In this document: piece after piece, positions 48,708 to 58,104 of the stretch
Layout of the letters: each line of letters opens with the position of its first letter
Position numbering within the stretch: position 1 is the stretch's first letter
Assembly (NCBI RefSeq): GCF_000147875.1
Contig: NC_014507.1
Span: 2,542,001 to 2,606,000, forward strand
Direction of reading: 5' to 3'
Source: Methanolacinia petrolearia DSM 11571
GTDB taxonomy: Archaea > Halobacteriota > Methanomicrobia > Methanomicrobiales > Methanomicrobiaceae
DNA length: 64,000 nucleotides
Notes under the pieces: generated by a model
The model's input: the letters and a program-made list of their open reading frames with translations, nothing else
Told to the model about the DNA's origin: nothing
The model's database searches: none
Made by a program: the position numbers and the translations under genes

Positions 48708-48965
48708 TTAGATTCTCTCTTTTCTGGATTCACAGCATTTTTTACGGGTTGATTCAACCAGATTCCTGTAATTCTCCACTGCAAGCAGAACCTTTTTGCT
48801 GTCGACGGTTATCTCACGAAAACTCCCGGACGGGAATTTCTTCCAGATCCGCCCTTCAACGGGATCGATTAGGGTGGAAGGCGTGACATGTTCCCCACAC
48901 TTGTTCAGCTCATCCCTCAGCCGTCTCCCCACAGGCACAAGATTCTCCGCGTATTCATTATCCAT
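48708..48965 (-). CDS. Small hypothetical protein
   Basis: From the ATG at 48965 this is 85 residues: a charged, soluble protein starting MDNEYAENLVPVG, with a basic Cys-containing tail (RKKCCESRKER). A longer frame reaches 49100 but would overlap the ahcY start. The ribosome site is weak and no family is recognised. It converges on cofH with a 16-base gap. It is probably real, because the frame is compact and placed tidily between genes. Confidence 0.45.
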   Translation of the reverse strand: MDNEYAENLVPVGRRLRDELNKCGEHVTPSTLIDPVEGRIWKKFPSGSFREITVDSKKVLLAVENYRNLVESTRKKCCESRKERI

Positions 48966-49056
48966 ATTAAACGTGGGAGTACGGTTTGAAGCGTTTTGTA
49001 AATAACTATTACCTTTCAGGAACAAAATAAAACCAGTTTCAATAAACGGTGATATT

Positions 49057-50283
49057 TTGAAATCCGGTGAACTTAAAATGAGCTGGGCGAGGCAGTACAT
49101 GCCCGTCCTCGGAGAGATCAGGAAAAGATTCGAGGCAGAGAAACCCTTTAAGGGAAACAGGATCGGAATGGCCCTCCATGTAGAGGCAAAGACAGCCGTT
49201 CTTGTAGAGACTCTTGCCGCAGGAGGCGCCGAGGTCTATATTACGGGCTGCAACCCCCTCTCTACGCAGGACGATGTCGCAGAGGCACTGAACGATGTTC
49301 CGGGCGTAAAATGCTACGCAAAGAGAGCATGCTCGGTAGAAGAGTATTACGATGCGATCGATAAAGTCCTTGATGTCAGGCCGACGGTTACGATCGATGA
49401 CGGCATGGACCTCATTCACCGCCTCCATACGGAGAGGCGTGAACTTCTCGACGGGATCATAGGGGGCTGCGAGGAGACGACGACCGGAATTCACAGGCTT
49501 CGTGCGATGGCTGCTGAAGGAAAACTCGAGTTCCCGGTAATAGCAGTTAACGACACGCCGATGAAGAGATTCTTCGACAATGTCCACGGTACAGGCGAGA
49601 GTGCACTCTCATCAGTGATGATAACCACGAACACGCTCATCGGCGGAAAATGGTTTGTAGTTGCAGGCTACGGCTACTGCGGCCGCGGGCTTGCAAAGAT
49701 GGCGCACGGCCTCGGTGCAAAGGTCATCGTAACCGAGATCGACCCGAGAAGAGCGCTTGAAGCCCACATGGACGGGTACTTCGTGATGACGATGGAAGAG
49801 GCTGCAAAGATCGGCGACATCTTCGTCACGACGACAGGCAACACATCGATCATCACGGAGAAGCATTTCAGGGTTATGAAGGACGGTGCTATCCTTTCCA
49901 ATGCGGGTCACTTCAACGTTGAGATAGATCTCGAATGGCTGCATGCAAACAAGGAAGGCTACGAAGCCCGCGACAGTATAGAGACATTTATAGTAAACGG
50001 GAAAAAGATCAATGTCCTCGCCGAGGGACGCCTTGTCAACCTTGCGACAACCAAAGGAATGGGGCACCCGATCGAGGTCATGGACCTCTCGTTCGCACTC
50101 CAGGCACTCTGCTCAGAGTATATCCTGAAAGAGGGTGCCGGGCTGAAAGGAGATGTATACGACGTCCCGAACGGGATCGACGTCGAGGTTGCATCGCTCA
50201 AACTCGGGTCTCTCGGGATCAACATAGATGCCCTTACCGAAGAGCAGAATCTCTACATGAATTCCTGGGATATCGGGACGTAG
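49057..50283 (+). CDS. ahcY: S-adenosylhomocysteine hydrolase family protein
   Basis: At 408 residues this is a SahH-family NAD enzyme that removes homocysteine from the product of methylation reactions. It has TLAAGGAEVYITGCNPLSTQDD, the NAD fold VVAGYGYCGRGLAK, MTGN-type TTTGNTSIIT and the C-terminal YMNSWDIGT. The TTG at 49057 is chosen because GGTGAT lies 4 bases upstream and the resulting MKSGELKMSWA opening looks like that of archaeal homologues; an ATG at 49078 is possible. In some methanogens this protein prefers S-inosylhomocysteine. A T9 terminator follows. Confidence 0.92.
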   Translation: MKSGELKMSWARQYMPVLGEIRKRFEAEKPFKGNRIGMALHVEAKTAVLVETLAAGGAEVYITGCNPLSTQDDVAEALNDVPGVKCYAKRACSVEEYYDAIDKVLDVRPTVTIDDGMDLIHRLHTERRELLDGIIGGCEETTTGIHRLRAMAAEGKLEFPVIAVNDTPMKRFFDNVHGTGESALSSVMITTNTLIGGKWFVVAGYGYCGRGLAKMAHGLGAKVIVTEIDPRRALEAHMDGYFVMTMEEAAKIGDIFVTTTGNTSIITEKHFRVMKDGAILSNAGHFNVEIDLEWLHANKEGYEARDSIETFIVNGKKINVLAEGRLVNLATTKGMGHPIEVMDLSFALQALCSEYILKEGAGLKGDVYDVPNGIDVEVASLKLGSLGINIDALTEEQNLYMNSWDIGT

Positions 50284-50311
50284 ATTCTGACAAAATTGAT
50301 AAAAACAGACA

Positions 50312-50320
50312 TTTTTTTTT
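50312..50320 (+). terminator. Poly-T terminator after ahcY
   Basis: Nine consecutive T lie 29 bases after the ahcY stop. Archaeal RNA polymerase commonly ends transcription at such runs without a hairpin. Confidence 0.6.
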
Positions 50321-50480
50321 CAATTAACAGTCCGCTCAGGTCCGGATACATTATACCGGAATAAAGGAATGAGAAGGCATCCCTGTTTTCTCCTGAAGGA
50401 AATACTGCATTAAAACGGCAACAGGGTTAAAGTAAAAAAATCTATTGAAAAAATATTGAAGATTTGAATTATTCAGTTTC

Positions 50481-51647
50481 TCAGCTCATCCCGAAGAATC
50501 CGGCGATGATGGATCTGTATTCCTCATAAAAGTTATAGAACCGCCCCATTTCGCTCCTGAAATACTCGGTGCCCGGAATTCCGAATATCGTTGTGCCGGG
50601 AGAAACACTGCCCGGAACCACTTCAGTAGCTGTTGCGGTTGTAGGCGCAGTCGTTTCTATTGTGTATGTTACCGAAGGAGTCGTGGACTTCGCATTGACT
50701 GCAATTGTCTTGCTTGAGGTGGTATAAGAGTTCGAGCCTTCATAGACGGTCAGTGTAACGGAGTATGAGCCGGCCGAATTATAGGTATGAGAAGTAGTTT
50801 TACTGGTTTCTGAAGATGTCTTCCCGTCACCAAAATTCCAGTAATATTGATCAATATCGTAATCTCCAGGATTTGCAGTGAAGGTTACGGTCAGCGGAGC
50901 TATACCAGTCGTAGGTGAAGCGGAGAACGATGCCGAGATATCGGAAGTAACCGTAATCCAGTCTTCTTCAACTATTGTACCGGCAACACCTTCCTCATCG
51001 ACGACAGTATGCCTGACCGTGTATTTTCCCTCTTCTTTGAATTTAATAGAAGGATTTTTGCTGGTGGAAGTAATCACGTCGATATCGTCATTGTCTTCAT
51101 CATAGAATTCCCAGTAATAATCCTCAATATCACGATCATCATAATAATCAGACTCATTGGATGCATCTTCAAAACTTACGGTGAACGGAGCACTGCCATA
51201 CCTGTCATCTACGGAAAACCCGGCAACAGGCGCATACTTTGAGGCTACTACTTCGATCTCTTTGTAAGATATGGAATAATTTCCGTTTTCATCGATGACT
51301 TTCAGAGATACATTATATGTCCCCGTGGAGGTGTAGGTATGTTCGGTATCAGCATCATCAGCATCGTCTACTTCATAATCATCACTGTAACTGCCGTCAC
51401 CGTCAAGATCCCACTTCCAGTATTTTATCGTATGTGATTTCTTCTCGGAAGTATCGGTAAACTTCACAATAAGAGGATTACTGCCTATATCAGAACTACC
51501 TTCGTTGTAATCTACTACAGAAAAAGATGCAGCGACATTAAGACCGTCATTGGCAACGAGTTCCCCCGCTGAGGCGGGCATACAGATTATTGATAATAAG
51601 ACCAGCATGAAAAAAAACAGGATGCCGATCTTTCCCATGAATTTCAT
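50481..51647 (-). CDS. Secreted PKD-domain surface protein A
   Basis: This 388-residue protein starts at 51647 (GGGAG upstream) with a signal peptide ending at MPASAG. Three PKD-type Ig-like domains follow, each with a WxFGDG- or YWKWDLDGD-type strand and an HTY..(A/T)G.Y.V.L.V end. A Thr/Pro linker leads to a C-terminal segment GTTIFGIPGTEYFR, then an aromatic amphipathic stretch. This tail is nearly the same in paralogue B and does not look like a known sorting signal. The protein lies downstream of Yip1 protein A and is probably co-transcribed. The likely role is a cell-surface adhesin or scaffold. Confidence 0.85.
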   Translation of the reverse strand: MKFMGKIGILFFFMLVLLSIICMPASAGELVANDGLNVAASFSVVDYNEGSSDIGSNPLIVKFTDTSEKKSHTIKYWKWDLDGDGSYSDDYEVDDADDADTEHTYTSTGTYNVSLKVIDENGNYSISYKEIEVVASKYAPVAGFSVDDRYGSAPFTVSFEDASNESDYYDDRDIEDYYWEFYDEDNDDIDVITSTSKNPSIKFKEEGKYTVRHTVVDEEGVAGTIVEEDWITVTSDISASFSASPTTGIAPLTVTFTANPGDYDIDQYYWNFGDGKTSSETSKTTSHTYNSAGSYSVTLTVYEGSNSYTTSSKTIAVNAKSTTPSVTYTIETTAPTTATATEVVPGSVSPGTTIFGIPGTEYFRSEMGRFYNFYEEYRSIIAGFFGMS

Positions 51648-51731
51648 AAATGACTCCCTTTAATAATTTTATTTTTTAATAGATTATACATACCGACATT
51701 CATATCGTTTCTCCATGCCGTAACTTCACAC

Positions 51732-53216
51732 TCATCCGAATATCGAAAAATTGTCCGCACCAAGCATTGTCATAATGATAAAGAGGACTACAAATACTGC
51801 CGCAGGGACCAAAACGGCGACAGAAGCCTGATCGGATTCCATGTAATAAGTCTCGCGCATCCCTGTATACTGAAGGTAAATGCTCCAGAACGGTGCAATA
51901 ATGATCCCCAAAAACGGGATTAATCCACCGACTGCATAAGGAGCCGCAGAATACGCCGCAACCTTGAGAGCCTGGCCGATATCCTCATCGAATCCCTCGT
52001 AATATGAAACGAAGTGCAGCAGGACTCCTGTCAGGGCTGCACAGATTGCGCCGAAAATAATCATCTCCACTGATACGAATATGAGGGTCCCCATATCCGC
52101 AAGCCCGGAAAGATATGGATATGCAGAAGCATCGGATGCCATCATGCCAAGGAAGAATAGACTGCCGAATGCAAATACCGCAAGCGATACAAGAAGAACA
52201 GGAACTGCATCCATTACTTCCCTGCTCCTTACCTGCCGGAACATCTCCTCAGGGGACCGGATGAGACCAATGATTGTTCCGGGAAAGGAATCCGAATCCG
52301 AATATCCCCCTCCGGATCTCCTGGAACCATAACCATTCCTCTTCGGAGCGGTCCTCTGCCTTCTTCCTGACGGCGGGGCATATACGAATTCACTATCCGG
52401 CTGCCTATCGGGTCTCCGGGAGTCATCTCTTTCAAAACGACGAGTATATTGTGGAGCCACACGTTCTTCAGGAAAATGATCATAAGAATGAGGATTAACA
52501 TGCCCCGGTGTCCCGAAATTCGAATAAGAATCCATGTTCCCGGATCCGGTGCGATCGCCCCGTTCCGGTGGAGGAGGAGGAGGGGGCGGAGGCTGGCGGA
52601 ACGATTCATCTGACGGAGGTGTCCGGATTTGACCTGCGGCAGACCATTGTGAACGATTTCTTTCCTCTTCGATTCCGGATGAGAAATTCATTTCCCCGCG
52701 CCTCCTCTGAAAATCCCTGAACCGGGGAGAAGGCGGAGGCGGCTGGTGAAATGAGCTGCCGGACATGGAATTTTGGACTCCCCCCGGATCATTTGTATTT
52801 ATGGAATTCATTCCCGGACGGGAAAAATCATCACCCCCTTTGTAAAGGTTGTTACCGGTTCTCGGGCGATCGGCACGTGACGGCAACTCCCCGTGCTCTA
52901 TCACTTGAAGCAGCGTATCCCTTTCATCCGACCGGTCTCCTGCTCCAGGTTTATCATGAAAAGCAAACATCATTCTGCGGTCCGAACCGTCCGGGGCCTT
53001 AATTGAGATCGTAAGAGCCGGTTCGCCGGATTCGCTACTCCCCGCGTTTGCAGAAACAATAACAGGCAATGGGATCTGGGACGATATTTCGCCTTTCATG
53101 CCTTTTTCAGAGAGAAGCAGTCTTTTATTCGTTAAAAAGAGAGTGAAAAGAACATCTTTAACTTTTATATCAGATAATTCGAGCACTAATGATTCATTAT
53201 TTCCAAGCTCTGGCAA
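51732..53216 (-). CDS. Yip1-family membrane protein A with Pro-rich linker
   Basis: This 494-residue protein has three parts. Residues 1-115 form a beta-rich domain (LTNKRLLLSEKG, like PH/GRAM-type folds). Residues 120-310 are a disordered Pro/Arg/Ser-rich linker with runs of prolines (FRQPPPPPPPPP). The C-terminal 180 residues carry about five membrane helices of the Yip1 domain, opening with TIIGLIRSPEEMFRQVR. The start is a TTG at 53216, with no ATG available. The protein is paralogous to that at 55374-57020 and pairs with the PKD protein directly downstream. Confidence 0.82.
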   Translation of the reverse strand: MPELGNNESLVLELSDIKVKDVLFTLFLTNKRLLLSEKGMKGEISSQIPLPVIVSANAGSSESGEPALTISIKAPDGSDRRMMFAFHDKPGAGDRSDERDTLLQVIEHGELPSRADRPRTGNNLYKGGDDFSRPGMNSINTNDPGGVQNSMSGSSFHQPPPPSPRFRDFQRRRGEMNFSSGIEEERNRSQWSAAGQIRTPPSDESFRQPPPPPPPPPERGDRTGSGNMDSYSNFGTPGHVNPHSYDHFPEERVAPQYTRRFERDDSRRPDRQPDSEFVYAPPSGRRQRTAPKRNGYGSRRSGGGYSDSDSFPGTIIGLIRSPEEMFRQVRSREVMDAVPVLLVSLAVFAFGSLFFLGMMASDASAYPYLSGLADMGTLIFVSVEMIIFGAICAALTGVLLHFVSYYEGFDEDIGQALKVAAYSAAPYAVGGLIPFLGIIIAPFWSIYLQYTGMRETYYMESDQASVAVLVPAAVFVVLFIIMTMLGADNFSIFG

Positions 53217-53642
53217 CGTCGTTATAACCCCCTATACAAGATCATTCTCCCGGAAATCCTCATTCATCACGTTTTTACAAAATCATTCGGTTGCAGACGC
53301 AATATCAGATACTTTCTCATCCGACTCATATTGCTATAACAGCGACTGAAAGATCAAGACCATAAATTGCTATTCAGGGTTGATTAAAATAATATATAAA
53401 ACTTATATGAATTATTTCGAATAAAAATTCGAAGTCATAAAAAATGACTAATATCAATCGTAAAATGATCAACCGAATAAAACATCCATTTTACATCCTG
53501 ACACGCCATTGAGAAGTCCGGGATTTTAAATCTAATCTTATACGAAAGATCAACTGTCTAAAAAATGAACAACCTGATAACCACAAAATAAAATTTAGGA
53601 ATTCTTCACCTGAAATATTCATGCTCCGTATCAGGACGTCCT
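53217..53642. other. AT-rich intergenic region between the two modules
   Basis: No gene is seen in these 426 bases, which must hold the promoter of module A. Two adjacent palindromes stand out: TTCGAATAAAAATTCGAA at 53416-53433 (7-bp arms) and GTCATAAAAAATGAC at 53434-53448 (5-bp arms). The base composition is far more AT-rich than the genes on either side. Confidence 0.5.
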
Positions 53643-55343
53643 TCACCCCATCCCGAACATTCCTGCAAGAAGAGATGTATACTCCTCATAGAAATTGTAA
53701 AACCGTGACATTTCGGTCCTGAAGTACTCGGTACCTGGAATTCCGAATATCGTTGTTCCAGAGGAAGTACTGCTGCCGAGATCTGCCTCTTCAGTCTCTG
53801 CAGAAGTTGCCGATTCAGTAACAGCATATGTTTTAGATGAAGTTGCCACAGATGTCGCCGCTGTACTGACAGTGATGTAATCGGATTCCGTACAAGTATA
53901 GGTGTTTCCCTCCTCATCCGTGACCTTCAGCTTGACATCATACGTGCCTGCAGTTTTGTATGTGTGACTGGTACTGGTATCCGATTCCGAAGAAGTCGAT
54001 CCGTCACCGAAATACCAGTAGTAAGTCTCAATATCGTACTCGTTGTATGCACCGTCGGTCGCATAGAAATATACTGTAAGAGGTGTCGTGCCTGAAGTTG
54101 GTGACCCGTAAAATGTAACTGAAAGACCGGAATATACCTCAATCAGGTCCTCTTCGGTCATCGAATCGCTTACACCGTCTTCGTCGGTAACCGTATACAC
54201 AAGAGTATAGACACCTTCATCTTCAAAGTCCAGTTCCGGGTTCTCGGAATATGAATAAAGGTATAAAGAATCGTCTTCATCGTAGAATTTCCATAACCAG
54301 CTTGTAATTTCAGCACCGGTATCTTCAGCCTCTTCAGAATCATCATAGAACTGGATAGTCAGCGTGGCAGCTCCGGATGTGTCACAGTCATCATCGATAT
54401 AGTAATCGGCAGTCGGAGCTGAATCGTCATCCACAACAATATCCATCTCATAACTATCCTCCTCACCGTCTTCATCGGTAACAGTCAGGGTGACCGTATA
54501 TGTCCCCTCTTCCTCAAAAGTAAATTCGGTATCGGCGCTGCTGTCGTCATCATCAAAGGTCTCGGTTTCGTCGTCATAATCGAAATCCCACACCCACTCC
54601 ACGATATCGGCCCCGGTATACGAATTCTCCTCCGATCCGTCTGTGAATTCAACGGTCAACGGGGACGAACCGCTGTCAACATCTACCGTAAAATAAGCAG
54701 AAGGGCTTTCGTCAAGCGTTATGTCTTCGGTATAAGTATCGGTGGAGCTGTCTTCACTTGTTACAGTAAGTGTTACCGTGTATTCTCCATAATCGTCATA
54801 GTAATGTGAACCGCTCTCACTTGTACTGGTGTCTCCGTCATCGAAGTCCCATTCCCATGATACTGCACCGTCAGTAGTGCTCTCGTAGGTTATCTTCAGG
54901 TCGTCGTCATCTACCGTAATGTCTGCAGAAGCATCCAAAGTGGGCTCTTCGATAGCAATATCTGTAGCAATCTGTTCAGTCGTGCTATCAGAATATGTTA
55001 CAACAAGAATGACGTCATATGTCCCGGTCTCATCATAGGTATGTGTGCCTGAACTGCCTGTTGCAGTGTCACTGTCATCGAAACTCCAGCTCCATGAAGA
55101 AGCTGTTTTTCCCGACACAGTGCCAGAATAAGTCAAAACAAGATAACCGTCCCAGTCATCTCCGGATGAAAGGGTCATGGCAACGTTAAGCCCTGAGGCC
55201 GAGGCCGAATCTGCTGCGGCCGGCGTGCAGATCAGCGGAAATGAAATTAGCACTAAAAGGACCAGCAGGGCGAATTTTCCTGTCGATCCAGATAAGAAAC
55301 TTTTTAGAATACTTCTCTTATTCAATTCAACATTGTCATACAT
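53643..55343 (-). CDS. Secreted acidic PKD-domain surface protein B
   Basis: This is about 566 residues from the ATG at 55343; nearby starts at 55352 and 55355 are equally possible. A cytoplasmic tail and signal segment (KFALLVLLVLISF to PAAADS) are followed by five PKD-like domains, two more than in protein A. They are very rich in Asp and Glu (for example DYDDETETFDDDDSS), which suggests calcium binding or a salt-adapted surface. The last domain and the C-terminal tail (GTTIFGIPGTEYFRTEM) match protein A. It follows Yip1 protein B in the same direction. Confidence 0.84.
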   Translation of the reverse strand: MYDNVELNKRSILKSFLSGSTGKFALLVLLVLISFPLICTPAAADSASASGLNVAMTLSSGDDWDGYLVLTYSGTVSGKTASSWSWSFDDSDTATGSSGTHTYDETGTYDVILVVTYSDSTTEQIATDIAIEEPTLDASADITVDDDDLKITYESTTDGAVSWEWDFDDGDTSTSESGSHYYDDYGEYTVTLTVTSEDSSTDTYTEDITLDESPSAYFTVDVDSGSSPLTVEFTDGSEENSYTGADIVEWVWDFDYDDETETFDDDDSSADTEFTFEEEGTYTVTLTVTDEDGEEDSYEMDIVVDDDSAPTADYYIDDDCDTSGAATLTIQFYDDSEEAEDTGAEITSWLWKFYDEDDSLYLYSYSENPELDFEDEGVYTLVYTVTDEDGVSDSMTEEDLIEVYSGLSVTFYGSPTSGTTPLTVYFYATDGAYNEYDIETYYWYFGDGSTSSESDTSTSHTYKTAGTYDVKLKVTDEEGNTYTCTESDYITVSTAATSVATSSKTYAVTESATSAETEEADLGSSTSSGTTIFGIPGTEYFRTEMSRFYNFYEEYTSLLAGMFGMG

Positions 55344-55373
55344 TTGAATCATCACTCAACCATTTTTAGGGTT

Positions 55374-57020
55374 TCAGGCCCCCCCGAATATCGAAAAATT
55401 GTCCCCGCCAAGCATTGTCATAATAATAAAAAGAACTGCGAATACTGCTGCAGGGACGAGAACGGCGACAACAGCCTGGTCGGGTTCCATATAACAGGTT
55501 TCCCGCATTCCTGTATACTGAAGATAGACACACCAGAGCGGTGCAATAATAATTCCAAAAAAAGGAATAACGCCTCCGACAGCATAAGGAGCTGCTGAAT
55601 ATCCCGCAACCTTCAGGCTTTGGCTGATATCTTCATCAAATCCTTCGTAGTATGCTACAAAATGCAGTAAAATACCTGTTATGGCTGCGAGGATTACACC
55701 GAAAATCATCATCTCAAAAGCCACGAATATGAGTGTTCCCAAATCGGCAAGTCCTGAAAGAGAGGGATAATCCGATGCACCGGCAGATGAGGCAATCAGG
55801 CCCAGGAAGAATGTACTGCCGAATGCAAATACCGCAAGTGATACAAGCAAAACAGGAACTGCATCTTCCACCTCTTTGGTCCTTAACAGACGGAACGTTT
55901 CTTCAGGGGAGCGCAGCATTCCAAGAATTGTTGCAGGAATGGAATCTGTACTGTAATATTCTCCCACAGTGCTCCCGGAGTAAAAAACATTCTTCTTTGG
56001 AGCGTTCCTTTGTTTTCTCCCCGGTCGTGGGGCACATCTGAATTCACAACTGGTCTGTCTTCCGGAACCCCCACCGCCATAATTTTCAAACCGCCTTATA
56101 TACTGCGGAGCAACGCGTTCATTCGGGAAAGGATCATATGAATAAGGATTACTCTGTTTTGCAGGTCCGAAGCTGCATGAAGAATCCATATTCCTGTAAT
56201 AATCCCTTCGATTGATGATATCCGGTGGCGGAGGAGAGGGAGGCGGAGGCTGGTGAAATGCATCCTTAGACGGAGATCTTCGGATTGGGTTTTCATATGC
56301 CCTGCGGGAAGTGCTCCTTCCCGTTTCAAAGCCTGATGAAGGATTCATATTACCATTATAACTCCGGGAAGAATCCCTGGCAGGCGGGTAATTATTGGAT
56401 GGAGGTCTCCTGACCGGATCAACACCAGCCCTATAAGAAGAGCCTCTTTCAACCTCCAATTCTGATGAAGGATTCATATTAGCATTATGATTCAGCGGGA
56501 AATATCCGGGCGGAGGTGGAGGCGGAGGTGGTTGATGGAATACCCTTCCCGATACAAAACTTTGGAAAGGTTCTGAATTACTAGTGAATTTTGAATTCAT
56601 TGCCGGGCTGGAAGAACTATCATCAGAAGAACGTCTTTTTGAAGAGACACCACGGGGATCAGCACCTGGAGGTAATTCACCCCGTTCTATCGCATGCAAA
56701 AGAGCGTCCCTCTCGAACGATCTGTCTCCCGCTTCCGGATTATTTTGGAAGACAAACATCATTCTCCGGTCCGAGCCGTCGGGAGCCTTAATCGATACAT
56801 TAAGGACCGGTTCGCCGGAATCACTGTTACCCGGATCTGCAGAAACAATTACGGGCAATGGCATCTGGGAGGATATCTCCCCTTTTGCGCCTTTTTCAGA
56901 TAGAATCAATCTTTTGTTTGTTAAAAGCAAAGTGAAAGTAGTACCTTTAACCTTTACATCAGAAACTTCAAGAAGCAATGATTCATTATTTCCAAGTTCG
57001 GGTAATGCCGTTATAACCAC
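55374..57020 (-). CDS. Yip1-family membrane protein B with Pro-rich linker
   Basis: This 548-residue paralogue of the protein at 51732-53216 has the same order: an N-terminal beta-rich domain, a long Pro/Ser/Arg/Asn linker with repeated FHQPPPPPPPP and NMNPSS units, then a five-helix Yip1 domain (TILGMLRSPEETFRLLR). The start is a GTG at 57020, after GAGG. The linker is longer than in A by about 50 residues because of internal repeats. It is the first gene of module B, with the PKD protein after it. Confidence 0.82.
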   Translation of the reverse strand: MVITALPELGNNESLLLEVSDVKVKGTTFTLLLTNKRLILSEKGAKGEISSQMPLPVIVSADPGNSDSGEPVLNVSIKAPDGSDRRMMFVFQNNPEAGDRSFERDALLHAIERGELPPGADPRGVSSKRRSSDDSSSSPAMNSKFTSNSEPFQSFVSGRVFHQPPPPPPPPGYFPLNHNANMNPSSELEVERGSSYRAGVDPVRRPPSNNYPPARDSSRSYNGNMNPSSGFETGRSTSRRAYENPIRRSPSKDAFHQPPPPSPPPPDIINRRDYYRNMDSSCSFGPAKQSNPYSYDPFPNERVAPQYIRRFENYGGGGSGRQTSCEFRCAPRPGRKQRNAPKKNVFYSGSTVGEYYSTDSIPATILGMLRSPEETFRLLRTKEVEDAVPVLLVSLAVFAFGSTFFLGLIASSAGASDYPSLSGLADLGTLIFVAFEMMIFGVILAAITGILLHFVAYYEGFDEDISQSLKVAGYSAAPYAVGGVIPFFGIIIAPLWCVYLQYTGMRETCYMEPDQAVVAVLVPAAVFAVLFIIMTMLGGDNFSIFGGA

Positions 57021-57261
57021 CTCACTGTCGTAGCTTCCAAACTAAAAGGTTTGTTAGTTTTCCATTTTGTTATTAGTTTTTAACATTATGTTAATATTAC
57101 TATTTAACTTTACTATTTACTCAATTCAGAAACAGGACATAGATCTATCAGAGCTCTGCTGAACCAGGGAATGGAGAAAAATTTTATAAAATTGTTCAAA
57201 TCAGTAGTAAAATTCAGAGAAACAGGGACTTAACAATGAGGCAATTACGGAAAAAGGTTGA

Positions 57262-57546
57262 TCAGTCCTTCCAGTTCCACCATTTGAGCAGTTCGGGATC
57301 GTGGACTTCATTTTCGGAAAAATATACAGCGCACCTGAAGACGTAAAGAACACACCTGTCAACATGCCCGCCCTGAAATACGCAGAGTTTCGAATACATC
57401 TCTTCAGGATCTTCACCTTTAAGATCGTCTACGGAGTGATAACCAATATTCATCAGGTCATGTGCAATCGACTTCCCGACGCCGGGTATTCTCATTAAAT
57501 CCACCAGTGCGGATCTTTCATCAGGCTTTTCTTTCATTTCCTTCAT
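57262..57546 (-). CDS. Helix-hairpin-helix protein, Cdd1-like
   Basis: This 94-residue protein matches the Cdd1 ('pathogenicity locus') family, a small helix-hairpin-helix protein found widely in bacteria and some archaea. It has LMRIPGVGKSIAHDLMNIG (the hairpin), VDDLKGEDPEEMY, QGGHVDRCVLYVFRCAVY and the ending LLKWWNWKD. The biochemical role is unknown; the hairpin implies nucleic-acid contact. It overlaps the upstream membrane-protein gene by 26 bases; an internal ATG at 57537 is also possible. Confidence 0.88.
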   Translation of the reverse strand: MKEMKEKPDERSALVDLMRIPGVGKSIAHDLMNIGYHSVDDLKGEDPEEMYSKLCVFQGGHVDRCVLYVFRCAVYFSENEVHDPELLKWWNWKD

Positions 57547-58045
57547 TCACCATCGCAAGCCCCATCGGGCACAGATCATTCATCTTACATACAGAACAGC
57601 CCTTCTTCCGGCTGTCTTTATTCCCGAAGATATATGCAATCAGTATCAGTAGCACCAGGATAACAGTCTTCAAAATCGAAAAATCAAAAACCATCGAGAT
57701 CACAAGGACGATTACCGGAAGAAGTGAAACGCTCATCCACAGGAATGGAGCAAAGCGTGCACCAAAACAGCCGGGAAAATCCTCAAAATTGCCTTTTTTA
57801 AAAATCTTCGACGTGTACCAGCCCCAGCCCATTGAGCAGCGGCCGCCGTAGTATCTGCACTTTGTGCAGATCGACTTCCTCATCACAAAGAGGAACATTA
57901 ATGCAAGAAATATTCCCCATGCCACCGCCAGAAAAGGTACAACAAGCCATATCGCATAAATTCCAAGCACGAGCCATATGAACACGACAATATTGGCGAT
58001 AACAACGCTCTTCAAAGTATAATTTTCAGGGGCACCGGTTTCCAT
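57521..58045 (-). CDS. Cysteine-containing membrane protein
   Basis: This 174-residue protein has four predicted membrane helices in two pairs (VIANIVVFIWLVLGIYAIWLV and the next; LLPVIVLVISMVF and the next). A soluble loop with CTKCRYYGGRCSMGWG lies between the pairs, and the C-terminal tail has CSVCKMNDLCPMG. The two Cys clusters look able to bind metal or Fe-S. No family is recognised. It precedes and overlaps the Cdd1-like gene, so they are co-transcribed. Confidence 0.72.
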   Translation of the reverse strand: METGAPENYTLKSVVIANIVVFIWLVLGIYAIWLVVPFLAVAWGIFLALMFLFVMRKSICTKCRYYGGRCSMGWGWYTSKIFKKGNFEDFPGCFGARFAPFLWMSVSLLPVIVLVISMVFDFSILKTVILVLLILIAYIFGNKDSRKKGCSVCKMNDLCPMGLAMVNEGNERKA

Positions 58046-58104
58046 TATGAAAAACAGGCATTTATTCTGGTAATAATACTATGGATGCGGAGTGAAAGTT
58101 CAAA

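Larger units (their letters stand above)
50481..57020 (-). repeat. Tandem duplication of a Yip1-PKD two-gene module
   Basis: Gene order B-Yip1, B-PKD, A-Yip1, A-PKD repeats the same pair twice. The Yip1 proteins match along their folded ends, and the PKD proteins match mainly in the last PKD domain and tail. The linkers and the number of PKD domains have diverged, so the event is not recent. Confidence 0.8.
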
